DNA of 64,000 nucleotides, taken from Marinobacterium rhizophilum (lineage in GTDB: Bacteria > Pseudomonadota > Gammaproteobacteria > Pseudomonadales > Balneatricaceae). Made by a program: the position numbers and the translations under genes. Within the stretch, counting starts at the first letter, position 1. Every line of letters begins with the position of its first letter. This document shows, one piece after another, positions 27,136 to 35,039 of this stretch. The notes under the pieces are model-generated. The model was given only the letters and a program-made list of their open reading frames with translations, was not told the origin of the DNA and did not search any database. The DNA lies in contig NZ_CP073347.1 of assembly GCF_024397915.1 (NCBI RefSeq), forward strand, positions 3,100,001-3,164,000. Direction: 5' to 3'.

Positions 27136-28809
27136 TTAGGCCTCCAGCATGGGCAGGTCCAGGCCCTGCTCTTTGGCACAGTGGATGGCCAGGTCATAGC
27201 CGGCATCGGCGTGACGCATGACGCCGGTACCCGGATCGTTGCGCAGTACACGCCCCAGGCGCTTGTCGGCCGCATCGGTGCCATCGGCAACGATGACCAT
27301 GCCGGCGTGCTGGCTGAAGCCCATGCCGACACCGCCGCCGTGGTGCAGGGACACCCAGGTGGCGCCGCCGGCGGTGCTGAGCAGCGCGTTCAGCATTGAC
27401 CAGTCGGAGATGGCATCGGAGCCGTCCTTCATGGCTTCGGTTTCGCGGTTCGGGCTGGTGACCGAGCCGGAGTCCAGGTGATCGCGGCCGATAACCACCG
27501 GCGCCTTCAACTCGCCGTTACGGACCATTTCGTTGAACGCCTGCGCCAGGCGGGCACGGTCCTTCAGACCAACCCAGCAGATACGTGCCGGCAGCCCCTG
27601 GAACTCGATGCGCTCGCGCGCCATGTCCAGCCAATTGTGCAGGTGGGCGTCGTCCGGGATCAGCTCCTTCACCTTCTGATCGGTCTTGTAGATGTCCTCC
27701 GGGTCGCCGGACAGCGCCACCCAGCGGAAGGGGCCGATGCCCTCGCAGAACAGCGGACGGATGTAGGCCGGCACGAAGCCCGGGAAGTCGAAGGCGTTCT
27801 CGACGCCCTTCTCCTTGGCCATCTGGCGGATGTTGTTGCCGTAGTCGGTAGTCGCCGCACCGCGTTCCTGCAGCGTCAGCATCGCGCGCACCTGGACCGC
27901 CATGGAGTCCTTGGCGGCATCCACCACGGCAGCTTCATCTTTCAGGCGCATTTCGGCGGCGTATTCCATGGTCCAGCCCTGTGGCAGGTAGCCGTTCAGC
28001 GGATCATGGGCGCTGGTCTGGTCGGTAACCACGTCCGGCGTGATGCCGCGCGCAACCAGTTCGGGAAAGACATCGGCGCAGTTGCCCAGCAGCCCGACGG
28101 AGATCGCCTCGCCCTTGGCCTTGGCGGTCTCGATCATGTCCAGCGCTTCGTCGAGGCTGTAAGCCTTCTTGTCGACGTAGCGGGTACGCAGGCGGAAGTC
28201 GATGCGGGTTTCGTCGCACTCGACGGTGATGCAGGAGAAACCGGCCATGGTGGCGGCCAGCGGCTGAGCGCCACCCATGCCGCCGAGGCCACCGGTCAGA
28301 ACCCAGCGGCCGCTGGCATCGCCGCCAAAGTGCTGCTTGGCCATGGCGACGAAGGTTTCATAGGTCCCCTGGACGATGCCCTGGGAGCCGATGTAGATCC
28401 AGGAACCGGCGGTCATCTGGCCGTACATCATCAGGCCTTTCTTATCCAGCTCGTTGAAGTGCTCCCAGGTTGCCCAGTGGGGTACCAGGTTGGAGTTGGC
28501 GATCAGGACGCGGGGGGCATCGGCATGGGTCTTGAAAACACCCACCGGCTTGCCGGACTGGATCAGCAGGGATTCATCGTCCTCCAGGCGCTGCAGCACT
28601 TCGATGATCTTGTCGTAGCATTCCCAGTTGCGGGCAGCACGGCCGATGCCACCATAGACCACCAGCTCTTCCGGACGCTCGGCCACATCGGGATGCAGGT
28701 TATTCATCAGCATGCGCATGGCGGCTTCGGTGAGCCAGCTCTTGCAGCTGATTTCGCTACCAGTGGGAGCCTTGATTACACGGCTGGTATCGCGACGGGT
28801 ATGGGTCAT
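27136..28809 (-). CDS. hutU: Urocanate hydratase HutU
   Basis: A 557-residue urocanase with all family landmarks: KSWLTEAAMRMLMNNL, YGGIGRAARNWECYD, YGQMTAGSWIYIGSQGI, the NAD-binding GGLGGMGGAQP, DQTSAHDPLNGY and VSLHHGGGVGMGFSQHAGMV. It hydrates urocanate to imidazolonepropionate using tightly bound NAD+. It resembles standard Pseudomonas HutU rather than an obviously divergent paralogue, but thiourocanate hydratase is a homologue and cannot be excluded by eye. The start at 28809 aligns with other HutU proteins; an ATG at 28824 overlaps the hutG stop as ATGA and is an alternative. Last gene of hutI-hutG-hutU. Confidence 0.96.
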   Translation of the reverse strand: MTHTRRDTSRVIKAPTGSEISCKSWLTEAAMRMLMNNLHPDVAERPEELVVYGGIGRAARNWECYDKIIEVLQRLEDDESLLIQSGKPVGVFKTHADAPRVLIANSNLVPHWATWEHFNELDKKGLMMYGQMTAGSWIYIGSQGIVQGTYETFVAMAKQHFGGDASGRWVLTGGLGGMGGAQPLAATMAGFSCITVECDETRIDFRLRTRYVDKKAYSLDEALDMIETAKAKGEAISVGLLGNCADVFPELVARGITPDVVTDQTSAHDPLNGYLPQGWTMEYAAEMRLKDEAAVVDAAKDSMAVQVRAMLTLQERGAATTDYGNNIRQMAKEKGVENAFDFPGFVPAYIRPLFCEGIGPFRWVALSGDPEDIYKTDQKVKELIPDDAHLHNWLDMARERIEFQGLPARICWVGLKDRARLAQAFNEMVRNGELKAPVVIGRDHLDSGSVTSPNRETEAMKDGSDAISDWSMLNALLSTAGGATWVSLHHGGGVGMGFSQHAGMVIVADGTDAADKRLGRVLRNDPGTGVMRHADAGYDLAIHCAKEQGLDLPMLEA

Positions 28810-28820
28810 TTTTGTGGGCC

Positions 28821-29792
28821 TCATTTAACAATACAGTGGATAAGACGCGCTGCTATACGGGCGGTCCAGTTATCAATATCGAAAGTCGGGTTATATTCCG
28901 CGACATCGGCAAGTTTGAGTTTTCCGGTTTGCCGGACAGACTCGATCAGCGGTTCCAGAACATCCAGCCCCACGCCCCGGGGCGCCGGCGCACTGACGCC
29001 GGGCGCAACGCTCGCCGGCAGTACATCCAGGTCGATGGTCAGGTACAGCACGTCACAGTCATCCATAAAGCGTTCGAGCTGCGTGCGGGCCTCATCCAGC
29101 TGATTGAGTCCCAGGTCGCTATCCTTGCGGTAGCTGACATTCAGGTTATCGGCGCGGCCAAACAGTGCCGCGGTATTGGACATTTCACTCACGCCTATGC
29201 AGCAGTAACGAAACACCCAGCCTTTCGCGGCGCACTGCTGCGCAATCTGGTAGAAAGGCGTACCGGAGCTTGCGCCATTGCTGTCCAGGCGCAGATCAAA
29301 ATGGGCATCGAAATTGATGATGCCGATGCGCGGCACCGCCCGACCTTCGCGGGCCCGGGATTCACAATGCTGTGCCAGCCCCAGCCAGCTGCCATAGGCC
29401 ACTTCGTGACCGCCACCGAGCACCACCGGGAAGTGTCCGGCGCCCAGGCAGTGCTGCACGCGTTCGGCCAGGGCCTGGTGCGCGCTTTCAAGTTGTTGCG
29501 CCTCGCAGAACACATTGCCGGCGTCCCAGGCAGCACGCCCGGGCGCCCAGGGCATGTTGGCCAGGGCCCTGCGCAACAGGTTCGGCGCCAGGCTTGCACC
29601 CACTCGACCCTTGTTGCGGCGTACCCCCTCATCGGAACAGAAGCCGATCAGTGCCAGACCCGCCCCGGCGTCAGGCCGCAGTGGCGCGATCACCTGGTGC
29701 AGACGCGTGGCCAGCCGAGCCTCCTCTTCCGAGTCGATACGGCCGCTCCAGAGGTCACTGAAATTCTCCAGGCTGTAATCAGGATCAAACAT
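28821..29792 (-). CDS. hutG: Formimidoylglutamase HutG
   Basis: A 323-residue ureohydrolase with the binuclear manganese site motifs GGGHEVAYG, NFDAHFDLR and TIDLDVLPASVAPGVSAPAPRG. This HutG splits N-formimino-L-glutamate into glutamate and formamide. It overlaps the end of hutI by 8 bp, and its stop touches the hutU region, so the three genes are one transcript. Confidence 0.94.
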   Translation of the reverse strand: MFDPDYSLENFSDLWSGRIDSEEEARLATRLHQVIAPLRPDAGAGLALIGFCSDEGVRRNKGRVGASLAPNLLRRALANMPWAPGRAAWDAGNVFCEAQQLESAHQALAERVQHCLGAGHFPVVLGGGHEVAYGSWLGLAQHCESRAREGRAVPRIGIINFDAHFDLRLDSNGASSGTPFYQIAQQCAAKGWVFRYCCIGVSEMSNTAALFGRADNLNVSYRKDSDLGLNQLDEARTQLERFMDDCDVLYLTIDLDVLPASVAPGVSAPAPRGVGLDVLEPLIESVRQTGKLKLADVAEYNPTFDIDNWTARIAARLIHCIVK

Positions 29793-31035
29793 TGCACACC
29801 TCCCCCGCCACTATGCGCTGGCGCACCAGGTTGACGCCAAACTGGTACGCCAGCTCCGCCGGATGATCGATATCCCACAACACCATGTCCGCCTGCATGC
29901 CGACCCTGAGCTGGCCCACCTGGTCATCCAGCCCCAGTGCCCGGGCGCCGAAACGGGTGCAACCGGCCAGGGCCTCTTCGGGTGTCAGGCGGAACAGCGT
30001 GCAGGCCATGTTCATCGCCAGGCGAATCGAGGCCAGCGGCGAGGAGCCCGGGTTCAGGTCCGTCGCCACCGCCATGCCGACGCCATAACGGCGCAGCAGC
30101 TCGACGGGAGGCACCCGGGTGTCGCGCAGGAAATAAAAGGCGCCGGGCAGCAGGGTCGCGACCGTGCCCGCCGCGGCCATGGTCTGCACGCCTTCTTCGT
30201 CGAGCCACTCCAGATGATCAACCGACCAGGCGCCGTAACGGGCCGCCAGGGCCGCGCCCTGCAGGTTCGACAGCTGCTCGACATGGGCACGGATGCCCAG
30301 GCCATGCTGCTGCGCCGCCTGGAACACGCGCTCGCACTGGGCCGGCGAAAAGGCAATGTTTTCGCAGAAGACATCCACGGCATCCGCCAGATTTTCAGCC
30401 ACGGCGGCCGGGATGATTTCGTTACAGACCAGGTCGATATAGCCATCGGCGTTGTCGGCAAACTCCGGCGGCAAGGCATGGGCCGCCAGCAACGACGTGG
30501 AAACCCGCACCGCATTGCGCTGGCCCAGAATGCGGGCCGCGCGCAGCATCTTCAGCTCGTCCTCAAGACTCAGGCCGTAGCCGGACTTGATCTCCACCGA
30601 GGTCACACCCTCGCGCATCAGCGCCTGAAGGCGCGGCTCGGACAGCGCGACCAGCTCATTGACGCTGGCCGCGCGGGTGGCGCGCACGGTAGAGATAATG
30701 CCGCCACCACTGCGGGCAATCTCTTCATAGCTGGCCCCCTTGAGACGCAGCTCGAACTCCCGGGCGCGGCTGCCGGCGAACACCAGATGGCTGTGAGCAT
30801 CGACCAGGCCCGGCGTCATCCAGCCGCCACGGGCATCAATGATCTGGGCACCGGTGGCTGCGGCATCAAACGCAGACATGGGCGCGATAGCAACAATACG
30901 GCCCCCGCGCACACCGATCGCCTGGGTGTTCAGCGCACCATAGCCGGCCTCCAGGGTCGTATCGAAAGTGGCGAGGTTCGCATTGATCCAGATTCGCTCA
31001 GAGGTCTCAAACACCGTGTTCACCTTGGGCTTCAT
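29785..31035 (-). CDS. hutI: Imidazolonepropionase HutI
   Basis: A 416-residue amidohydrolase: the metal-binding GLVDAHSHLVFAGSRAREFELRL, SGYGLSLEDELKMLR, HVEQLSNLQGA, SVDHLEWLDEEGV and the late ATDLNPGSSP are typical of HutI, which opens imidazolonepropionate to formiminoglutamate. It is the first gene of the leftward hut transcript. The ATG at 31035 is preferred over 31050 because the predicted -10 and HutC operator lie immediately upstream. No ribosome binding site is visible and the leader would be about 10 nt, so the message may be nearly leaderless. Confidence 0.95.
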   Translation of the reverse strand: MKPKVNTVFETSERIWINANLATFDTTLEAGYGALNTQAIGVRGGRIVAIAPMSAFDAAATGAQIIDARGGWMTPGLVDAHSHLVFAGSRAREFELRLKGASYEEIARSGGGIISTVRATRAASVNELVALSEPRLQALMREGVTSVEIKSGYGLSLEDELKMLRAARILGQRNAVRVSTSLLAAHALPPEFADNADGYIDLVCNEIIPAAVAENLADAVDVFCENIAFSPAQCERVFQAAQQHGLGIRAHVEQLSNLQGAALAARYGAWSVDHLEWLDEEGVQTMAAAGTVATLLPGAFYFLRDTRVPPVELLRRYGVGMAVATDLNPGSSPLASIRLAMNMACTLFRLTPEEALAGCTRFGARALGLDDQVGQLRVGMQADMVLWDIDHPAELAYQFGVNLVRQRIVAGEVCNV

Positions 31036-31039
31036 AGTT

Positions 31040-31079
31040 TGTATATACATATATATAACACAAGATTTTCATAAGGCAA
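31040..31079 (-). promoter_or_regulatory. Promoter and HutC operator of hutIGU
   Basis: On the minus strand TTGCCT (31074-31079), a 16-bp spacer and TATATA (31052-31057) form a promoter. The perfect palindrome TGTATATACA (31040-31049) lies directly at the expected start of transcription and matches the HutC operator core known from Pseudomonas-type hut systems. Binding there should block initiation. Three similar elements occur before the other hut units. Confidence 0.72.
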
Positions 31080-31232
31080 ATCTTTTCTTGAAAAGCGACC
31101 GGTTCATCGTCCGGGTCGCCCCTGCTCCCGCAAAGGTCCGGCCTGTTTTATCGGCGGCTGAAGTTGCCGCATGACGGAGGCCAAACCCGCTGCAGACCGG
31201 GCTTTACCGGCCCGCCCCCGGAACCGGCGGCA

Positions 31233-31269
31233 TTGACACCCGGATTAAACAGCTATATATGTATATACG
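31233..31269 (+). promoter_or_regulatory. Promoter and HutC operator of the BCCT-lyase operon
   Basis: A perfect -35 TTGACA (31233-31238), 17 bp, then TATATG (31256-31261) overlap TGTATATACG (31260-31269), one mismatch from the HutC core TGTATATACA. The transcript would begin near 31268, leaving a leader of about 387 nt before the transporter gene. Confidence 0.66.
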
Positions 31270-31654
31270 TTAACCGGCATTAGTAACTTTAATGACCGCG
31301 GAACACAGGGGGTGGTGCCTGCCTTCAGGACAGAAACAACCTGAAATCAATAGTCTGGAAACGTAAATGGAGAGAGCCCACCGAAAACGCCACCCGCCGA
31401 CGGCGGCTTGCAACCCTGCTCCTGGTTTTCAGGTGCCGGGCGAAGCGGCATGGAATCGGCCTGGTCTGCAGGCAAGCAGTCCCGACACAACCTGGGGCTG
31501 GATGGCATCCACGGCGGCATGCTTGGGCGAATGAGACACGAGAAAACACAAAAAGCAGCAATCCGGTCTTGTCCGGTTTCGCGGAACTCTGCGGCGTCAT
31601 AACCGGCGAACAACAGCTTTGTCCGCACCAAACCTATTCAAAAGGCAGACAATA
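31270..31654 (+). other. Long untranslated leader of the BCCT-lyase operon
   Basis: About 385 bp separate the predicted transcription start from the transporter start codon. No coding frame with a good ribosome binding site is seen. Several short complementary GC-rich segments occur, but I recognise no known riboswitch class. The leader could simply be long or carry an unknown control element. Confidence 0.35.
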
Positions 31655-33247
31655 ATGTCAAAAAGCACAACCCAGCGCCTGAACAGCAGTGTCTTTATAC
31701 CCGCCTTTGCGATCGTGTTGATCGCGGTAGCGGTCGGCCTGATCAACAACGAGCTGTTGGTCAGGGTCGCCAAGGATATCTTCTATTTCTCCCTCTCCGA
31801 CTTCGGCTGGCTTTACCAGTTGCTGGCGATATCGACACTGGCGATCGTCGGGTTCATTTTCTTCTCCGGGGTCGGCAATATCCGCCTGGGAGGCGCCCAT
31901 GCCAAGCCCAGGTTTTCCATGGCTTCCAATTTCGCCATGGCCCTGACCGGCGGCATCGCCACCGGTGTGGTGACCTATTCGGTCAACGAGCCCATTATCT
32001 ACATGGGCAATATCTACGGTGAAATCGGCAACCAGACCTTCGCTGCCGGCTCATCGGAGGCCGCCATCTTCGCCCTGGCTCGCAGCTTCCATAACTGGAG
32101 CTTCATACCCTATGCCATGTACTCCATCGTCGGCCTGATGATCGGCTACATGCACTACAACCGGAACCGGGACTTTTCGATCTCGTCGACCCTCACGCCG
32201 GTACTCGGGCAACACGAGCAGAAATCCTGGGTCCGCGCGCTGGTCGACATCATCTCCGTCCTGGCGATTGCGCTGGGCCTGGCCTCTTCCCTGGGTGCGG
32301 GTCTGGCACTGATCGGCTCCGGTATCGAGTCTCAGTATGGCATTGCATCCAACCCCACCACCTGGCTGTTCCTGACCCTGGTCATCTCGGCGATCTTTAT
32401 CACCTCGGCCCTGTCCGGCCTGAAACGGGGCATCAAGTTCCTGTCGTCGATCAATGCCTATATTTTCTACGCGTTTCTGGTCATTCTGCTGCTGGTCGGG
32501 CCCGTCAGCTATATCTTCAGCCTGTCCGTCACCAGCCTGGGCTACTGGTTCGACAACTTCTTCCTCTGGTCCTTCGATACCAAGGAATCCGGCGGCGAAG
32601 CCCTGGTGACCTGGTGGACCCTGTACGACTGGTCCATCTGGATCGCCTATGCCCCCCTGATGGGCCTGTTCCTGGCGCGCATTTCCTATGGTCGCACCCT
32701 GCGCGAGTTCCTCGTCATCAACTGGATACTGCCATCCGTGTTTGGCATTCTCTGGTTTGCCATCTGGGGCGGCTCAGCGCTTAAATGGCAACTCGACGGC
32801 ACCCTGGACCTGGTACAGGTTGTCACCGAGAATGGGGCCGTATCCGGGCTTTGGGGCTTCCTCCAGCACCTGCCCTTCGCCTGGCTGCTGGTTCCACTGG
32901 CCATTTTCACGCTGATTATTTCCTTTGCCACGGCGGCCGATTCCATGTCCTCGACCATTGCGACCATCTGCACCCGCAACATCAGCGCCGACGAAGAGTC
33001 GCCCAAAACGCAGAAGATCCTCTGGGGCCTGTCGATCAGCGTGATTGCCTACATCATGGTCGCCTTCGGTGGCGGCGCCCAGGGCGTGGACGGCATCAAG
33101 TATCTCGCGGCAGCCGGTGGCTTCACCGTCGTCTTCCTCTTCATTCTGATCGTGGCGTCCGGTTTCAGGGTGTTTGTCAGCCGTCGTGAAAACGCCCCTG
33201 AAACGCCGGAATCCACCGTATTTCAGACAGGTACCAGCCATGACTGA
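31655..33247 (+). CDS. BCCT-family (betaine/carnitine/choline-type) transporter
   Basis: A 530-residue membrane protein with 12 hydrophobic segments. The BCCT core is clear in WTLYDWSIWIAYAPLMGLFLARISYGRTLREF, followed by SFATAADSMSSTIATI. The helix that in choline and betaine carriers reads GTG-x-YWG-x-AEP is here TGVVTYSVNEPIIYMGN, without the usual Trp, so the substrate may not be a simple betaine. BCCT proteins carry quaternary ammonium compounds. It overlaps the next gene, an MIO-less lyase, by 8 bp and is under a HutC-type operator, which suggests import of hercynine or ergothioneine (inference). The start at 31655 is chosen over 31619 by alignment and AGGCAG upstream. Confidence 0.9.
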   Translation: MSKSTTQRLNSSVFIPAFAIVLIAVAVGLINNELLVRVAKDIFYFSLSDFGWLYQLLAISTLAIVGFIFFSGVGNIRLGGAHAKPRFSMASNFAMALTGGIATGVVTYSVNEPIIYMGNIYGEIGNQTFAAGSSEAAIFALARSFHNWSFIPYAMYSIVGLMIGYMHYNRNRDFSISSTLTPVLGQHEQKSWVRALVDIISVLAIALGLASSLGAGLALIGSGIESQYGIASNPTTWLFLTLVISAIFITSALSGLKRGIKFLSSINAYIFYAFLVILLLVGPVSYIFSLSVTSLGYWFDNFFLWSFDTKESGGEALVTWWTLYDWSIWIAYAPLMGLFLARISYGRTLREFLVINWILPSVFGILWFAIWGGSALKWQLDGTLDLVQVVTENGAVSGLWGFLQHLPFAWLLVPLAIFTLIISFATAADSMSSTIATICTRNISADEESPKTQKILWGLSISVIAYIMVAFGGGAQGVDGIKYLAAAGGFTVVFLFILIVASGFRVFVSRRENAPETPESTVFQTGTSHD

Positions 33248-34778
33248 TGCAACAAGGGCAGTCGTCATCGACACCCAAAGCCTCGACTGGCGCGACGTCG
33301 TTGCCGTGGCCCGCCACGGCCAGCCACTCGAACTGTCACCAGCAGCCTGGTCCAGGGTTCGTGATGCCAGAACCGCGGTCGAGGATTTCGCTAATTCCGG
33401 CACGGCCTACTACGGCATCAATACGGGCCTGGGAGCCCTCTGCAATGTCGTGCTGGAACGCTCGCAATTACAGCAGCTCTCCTGGCATACGCTGATGAGT
33501 CATTCCTGTGGTGTCGGCACGCCTCTGAGAAAGGAGCAGGTGCGGGCCATCATCTGCGCGGCGGTGATCAACTACAGCCACGGCTGCTCCGGCGTCAGCA
33601 CGGCGGTCGTCGAAGGTCTGATCCGCCTGCTCAACGAGGATATCGTTCCCCAGGTCCCATCACAGGGCTCGGTCGGCTACCTCAGTCACATGGCCCATAT
33701 TGGCCTGGCGCTGCTGGGCCAGGGCGAGGTCGAATTCCAGGGCCGCGTCGTCCCCGCCGCAAAGGCACTCGCCGCCGTGAAGATGACGGCGGTAGAACTG
33801 GGTCCCAAGGACGGCCTTTGCCTGGTCAATGGTACACCGGCCATGACCGGCCTCGCCTGCCTGACCCTCGAGGACAGCGCCAGGCTCGCCGCCTGGGCCG
33901 ACCTGATCGGCGCCATGAGCTTTGAGGTACTGCGCGGCCAGCTCGATGCCCTGTCGCCGGAAGTCACCAGTCGCAAGCTTCACCCGGGCGTGCAGCACTG
34001 CGGCGAAAGCCTGCGCCAGCTGCTGGCGGACAGTCCCTTCCTGGCCGCGGCTCAAGGGGACCATTTGCAGGATGCGCTGAGCCTGCGCTCCATTCCCCAG
34101 GTCCACGGCGCCTGTCGTGACCAGTTCCACCATGCGGCCCGGCAGGTCTGCGCCGAACTGAATTCAGCCACCGACAACCCCCTGGTCATCCGCGGCGAGT
34201 CCGGCTATCGGGTGATTTCCCAGGCCAACCCCCACGGTGAATCCGTGGCCATGGCCTGCGATCTTCTGGCCATGGCCGTATGCGAATGGAGTTCGATTTC
34301 GGAGCGGCGCAGTTACCGCCTGGTGACACCCCAGGCCAACCAGCTGCCGCCGTTTCTGATCAAGGACAGCGGCGTCAAGTCCGGCATGATGATCGCGCAG
34401 TATTGCGCAGCGTCCCTGGTGGCCGACAACAAGCGCCTGGCCCAGCCGGCGGTAACCGACAATTTCCTCACCTCCGGGCTGCAGGAAGATCACCTGAGCC
34501 TCGGCGAAAGCGCGGCGCTGAAACTCGACAAGGCCCTGGGCAATGCCTTCCATGTGCTCGCCATCGAGTACCTGCTGGCAGCCCAGGCGTTCGATCTCTG
34601 CGGTGGCACCGGCTTTGGCCGTGGCACCCGCCTGGCCTGGCAGCAACTGCGCTCGCGCGTTGCGGTCTATGAGGAGGAACACTCCCTGCACCTGGACATG
34701 CGCGCCACCTGCGAGTTGATGCATGAAGCCGCCCCCCTGGCGACTCTGCGCGAGGCCTTCCCGCTGCTTGATACCTGA
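33240..34778 (+). CDS. Aromatic amino acid lyase family protein lacking the MIO tripeptide; candidate ergothionase or hercynine lyase
   Basis: The 512-residue protein aligns with HutH end to end: YYGINTGLG (Tyr58), SDNPLV-like ATDNPLVIRG, GVKSGMMIAQ and LQEDHLSLG (Glu416). Yet where HutH has GSVG-ASG-DLAPLAH this protein reads GSVG-YLSHMAH (residues 143-153): the Ala-Ser-Gly that cyclises to the electrophilic MIO cofactor is exactly missing. HutH Tyr280 is Leu280 (DALSLR), Arg283 is kept, and Lys380 replaces Asn in GVNSG. It therefore should not deaminate histidine by HutH chemistry. From memory, ergothionases are MIO-free lyases of this superfamily that expel trimethylamine. With the overlapping BCCT gene and hutU/I/G, hercynine or ergothioneine is the likely substrate (inference). 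Start 33240 overlaps the transporter stop. Confidence 0.82.
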   Translation: MTDATRAVVIDTQSLDWRDVVAVARHGQPLELSPAAWSRVRDARTAVEDFANSGTAYYGINTGLGALCNVVLERSQLQQLSWHTLMSHSCGVGTPLRKEQVRAIICAAVINYSHGCSGVSTAVVEGLIRLLNEDIVPQVPSQGSVGYLSHMAHIGLALLGQGEVEFQGRVVPAAKALAAVKMTAVELGPKDGLCLVNGTPAMTGLACLTLEDSARLAAWADLIGAMSFEVLRGQLDALSPEVTSRKLHPGVQHCGESLRQLLADSPFLAAAQGDHLQDALSLRSIPQVHGACRDQFHHAARQVCAELNSATDNPLVIRGESGYRVISQANPHGESVAMACDLLAMAVCEWSSISERRSYRLVTPQANQLPPFLIKDSGVKSGMMIAQYCAASLVADNKRLAQPAVTDNFLTSGLQEDHLSLGESAALKLDKALGNAFHVLAIEYLLAAQAFDLCGGTGFGRGTRLAWQQLRSRVAVYEEEHSLHLDMRATCELMHEAAPLATLREAFPLLDT

Positions 34779-34807
34779 GCCTGAAACGGCGCCAGCTCCT
34801 TGGACAG

Positions 34808-34835
34808 ATCCCGGCCCCTGTGCCGGGATTTTTTT
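34808..34835 (+). terminator. Rho-independent terminator of the BCCT-lyase operon
   Basis: A perfect 8-bp stem (ATCCCGGC / GCCGGGAT) with a 6-nt loop is followed by seven T residues, 30 bp after the lyase stop. Confidence 0.9.
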
Positions 34836-35039
34836 GCCTATCGCGCTGCGCTGCAAGCGATAAACGACTGGGACATGCAAGTAAATACACCAGGGCTTTG
34901 CCACGGGATCCCACTGTGCACGTTTGAGTGCCCAGGTCGCAAACAGCTGCACAGGCTACTGCTTCGACCTGATGGGTGCTTATAGAACCCGCCGATTCCT
35001 GTCCGGCAAGGCAGCACAAGCTGCTGTCCAGCCAGGCCG

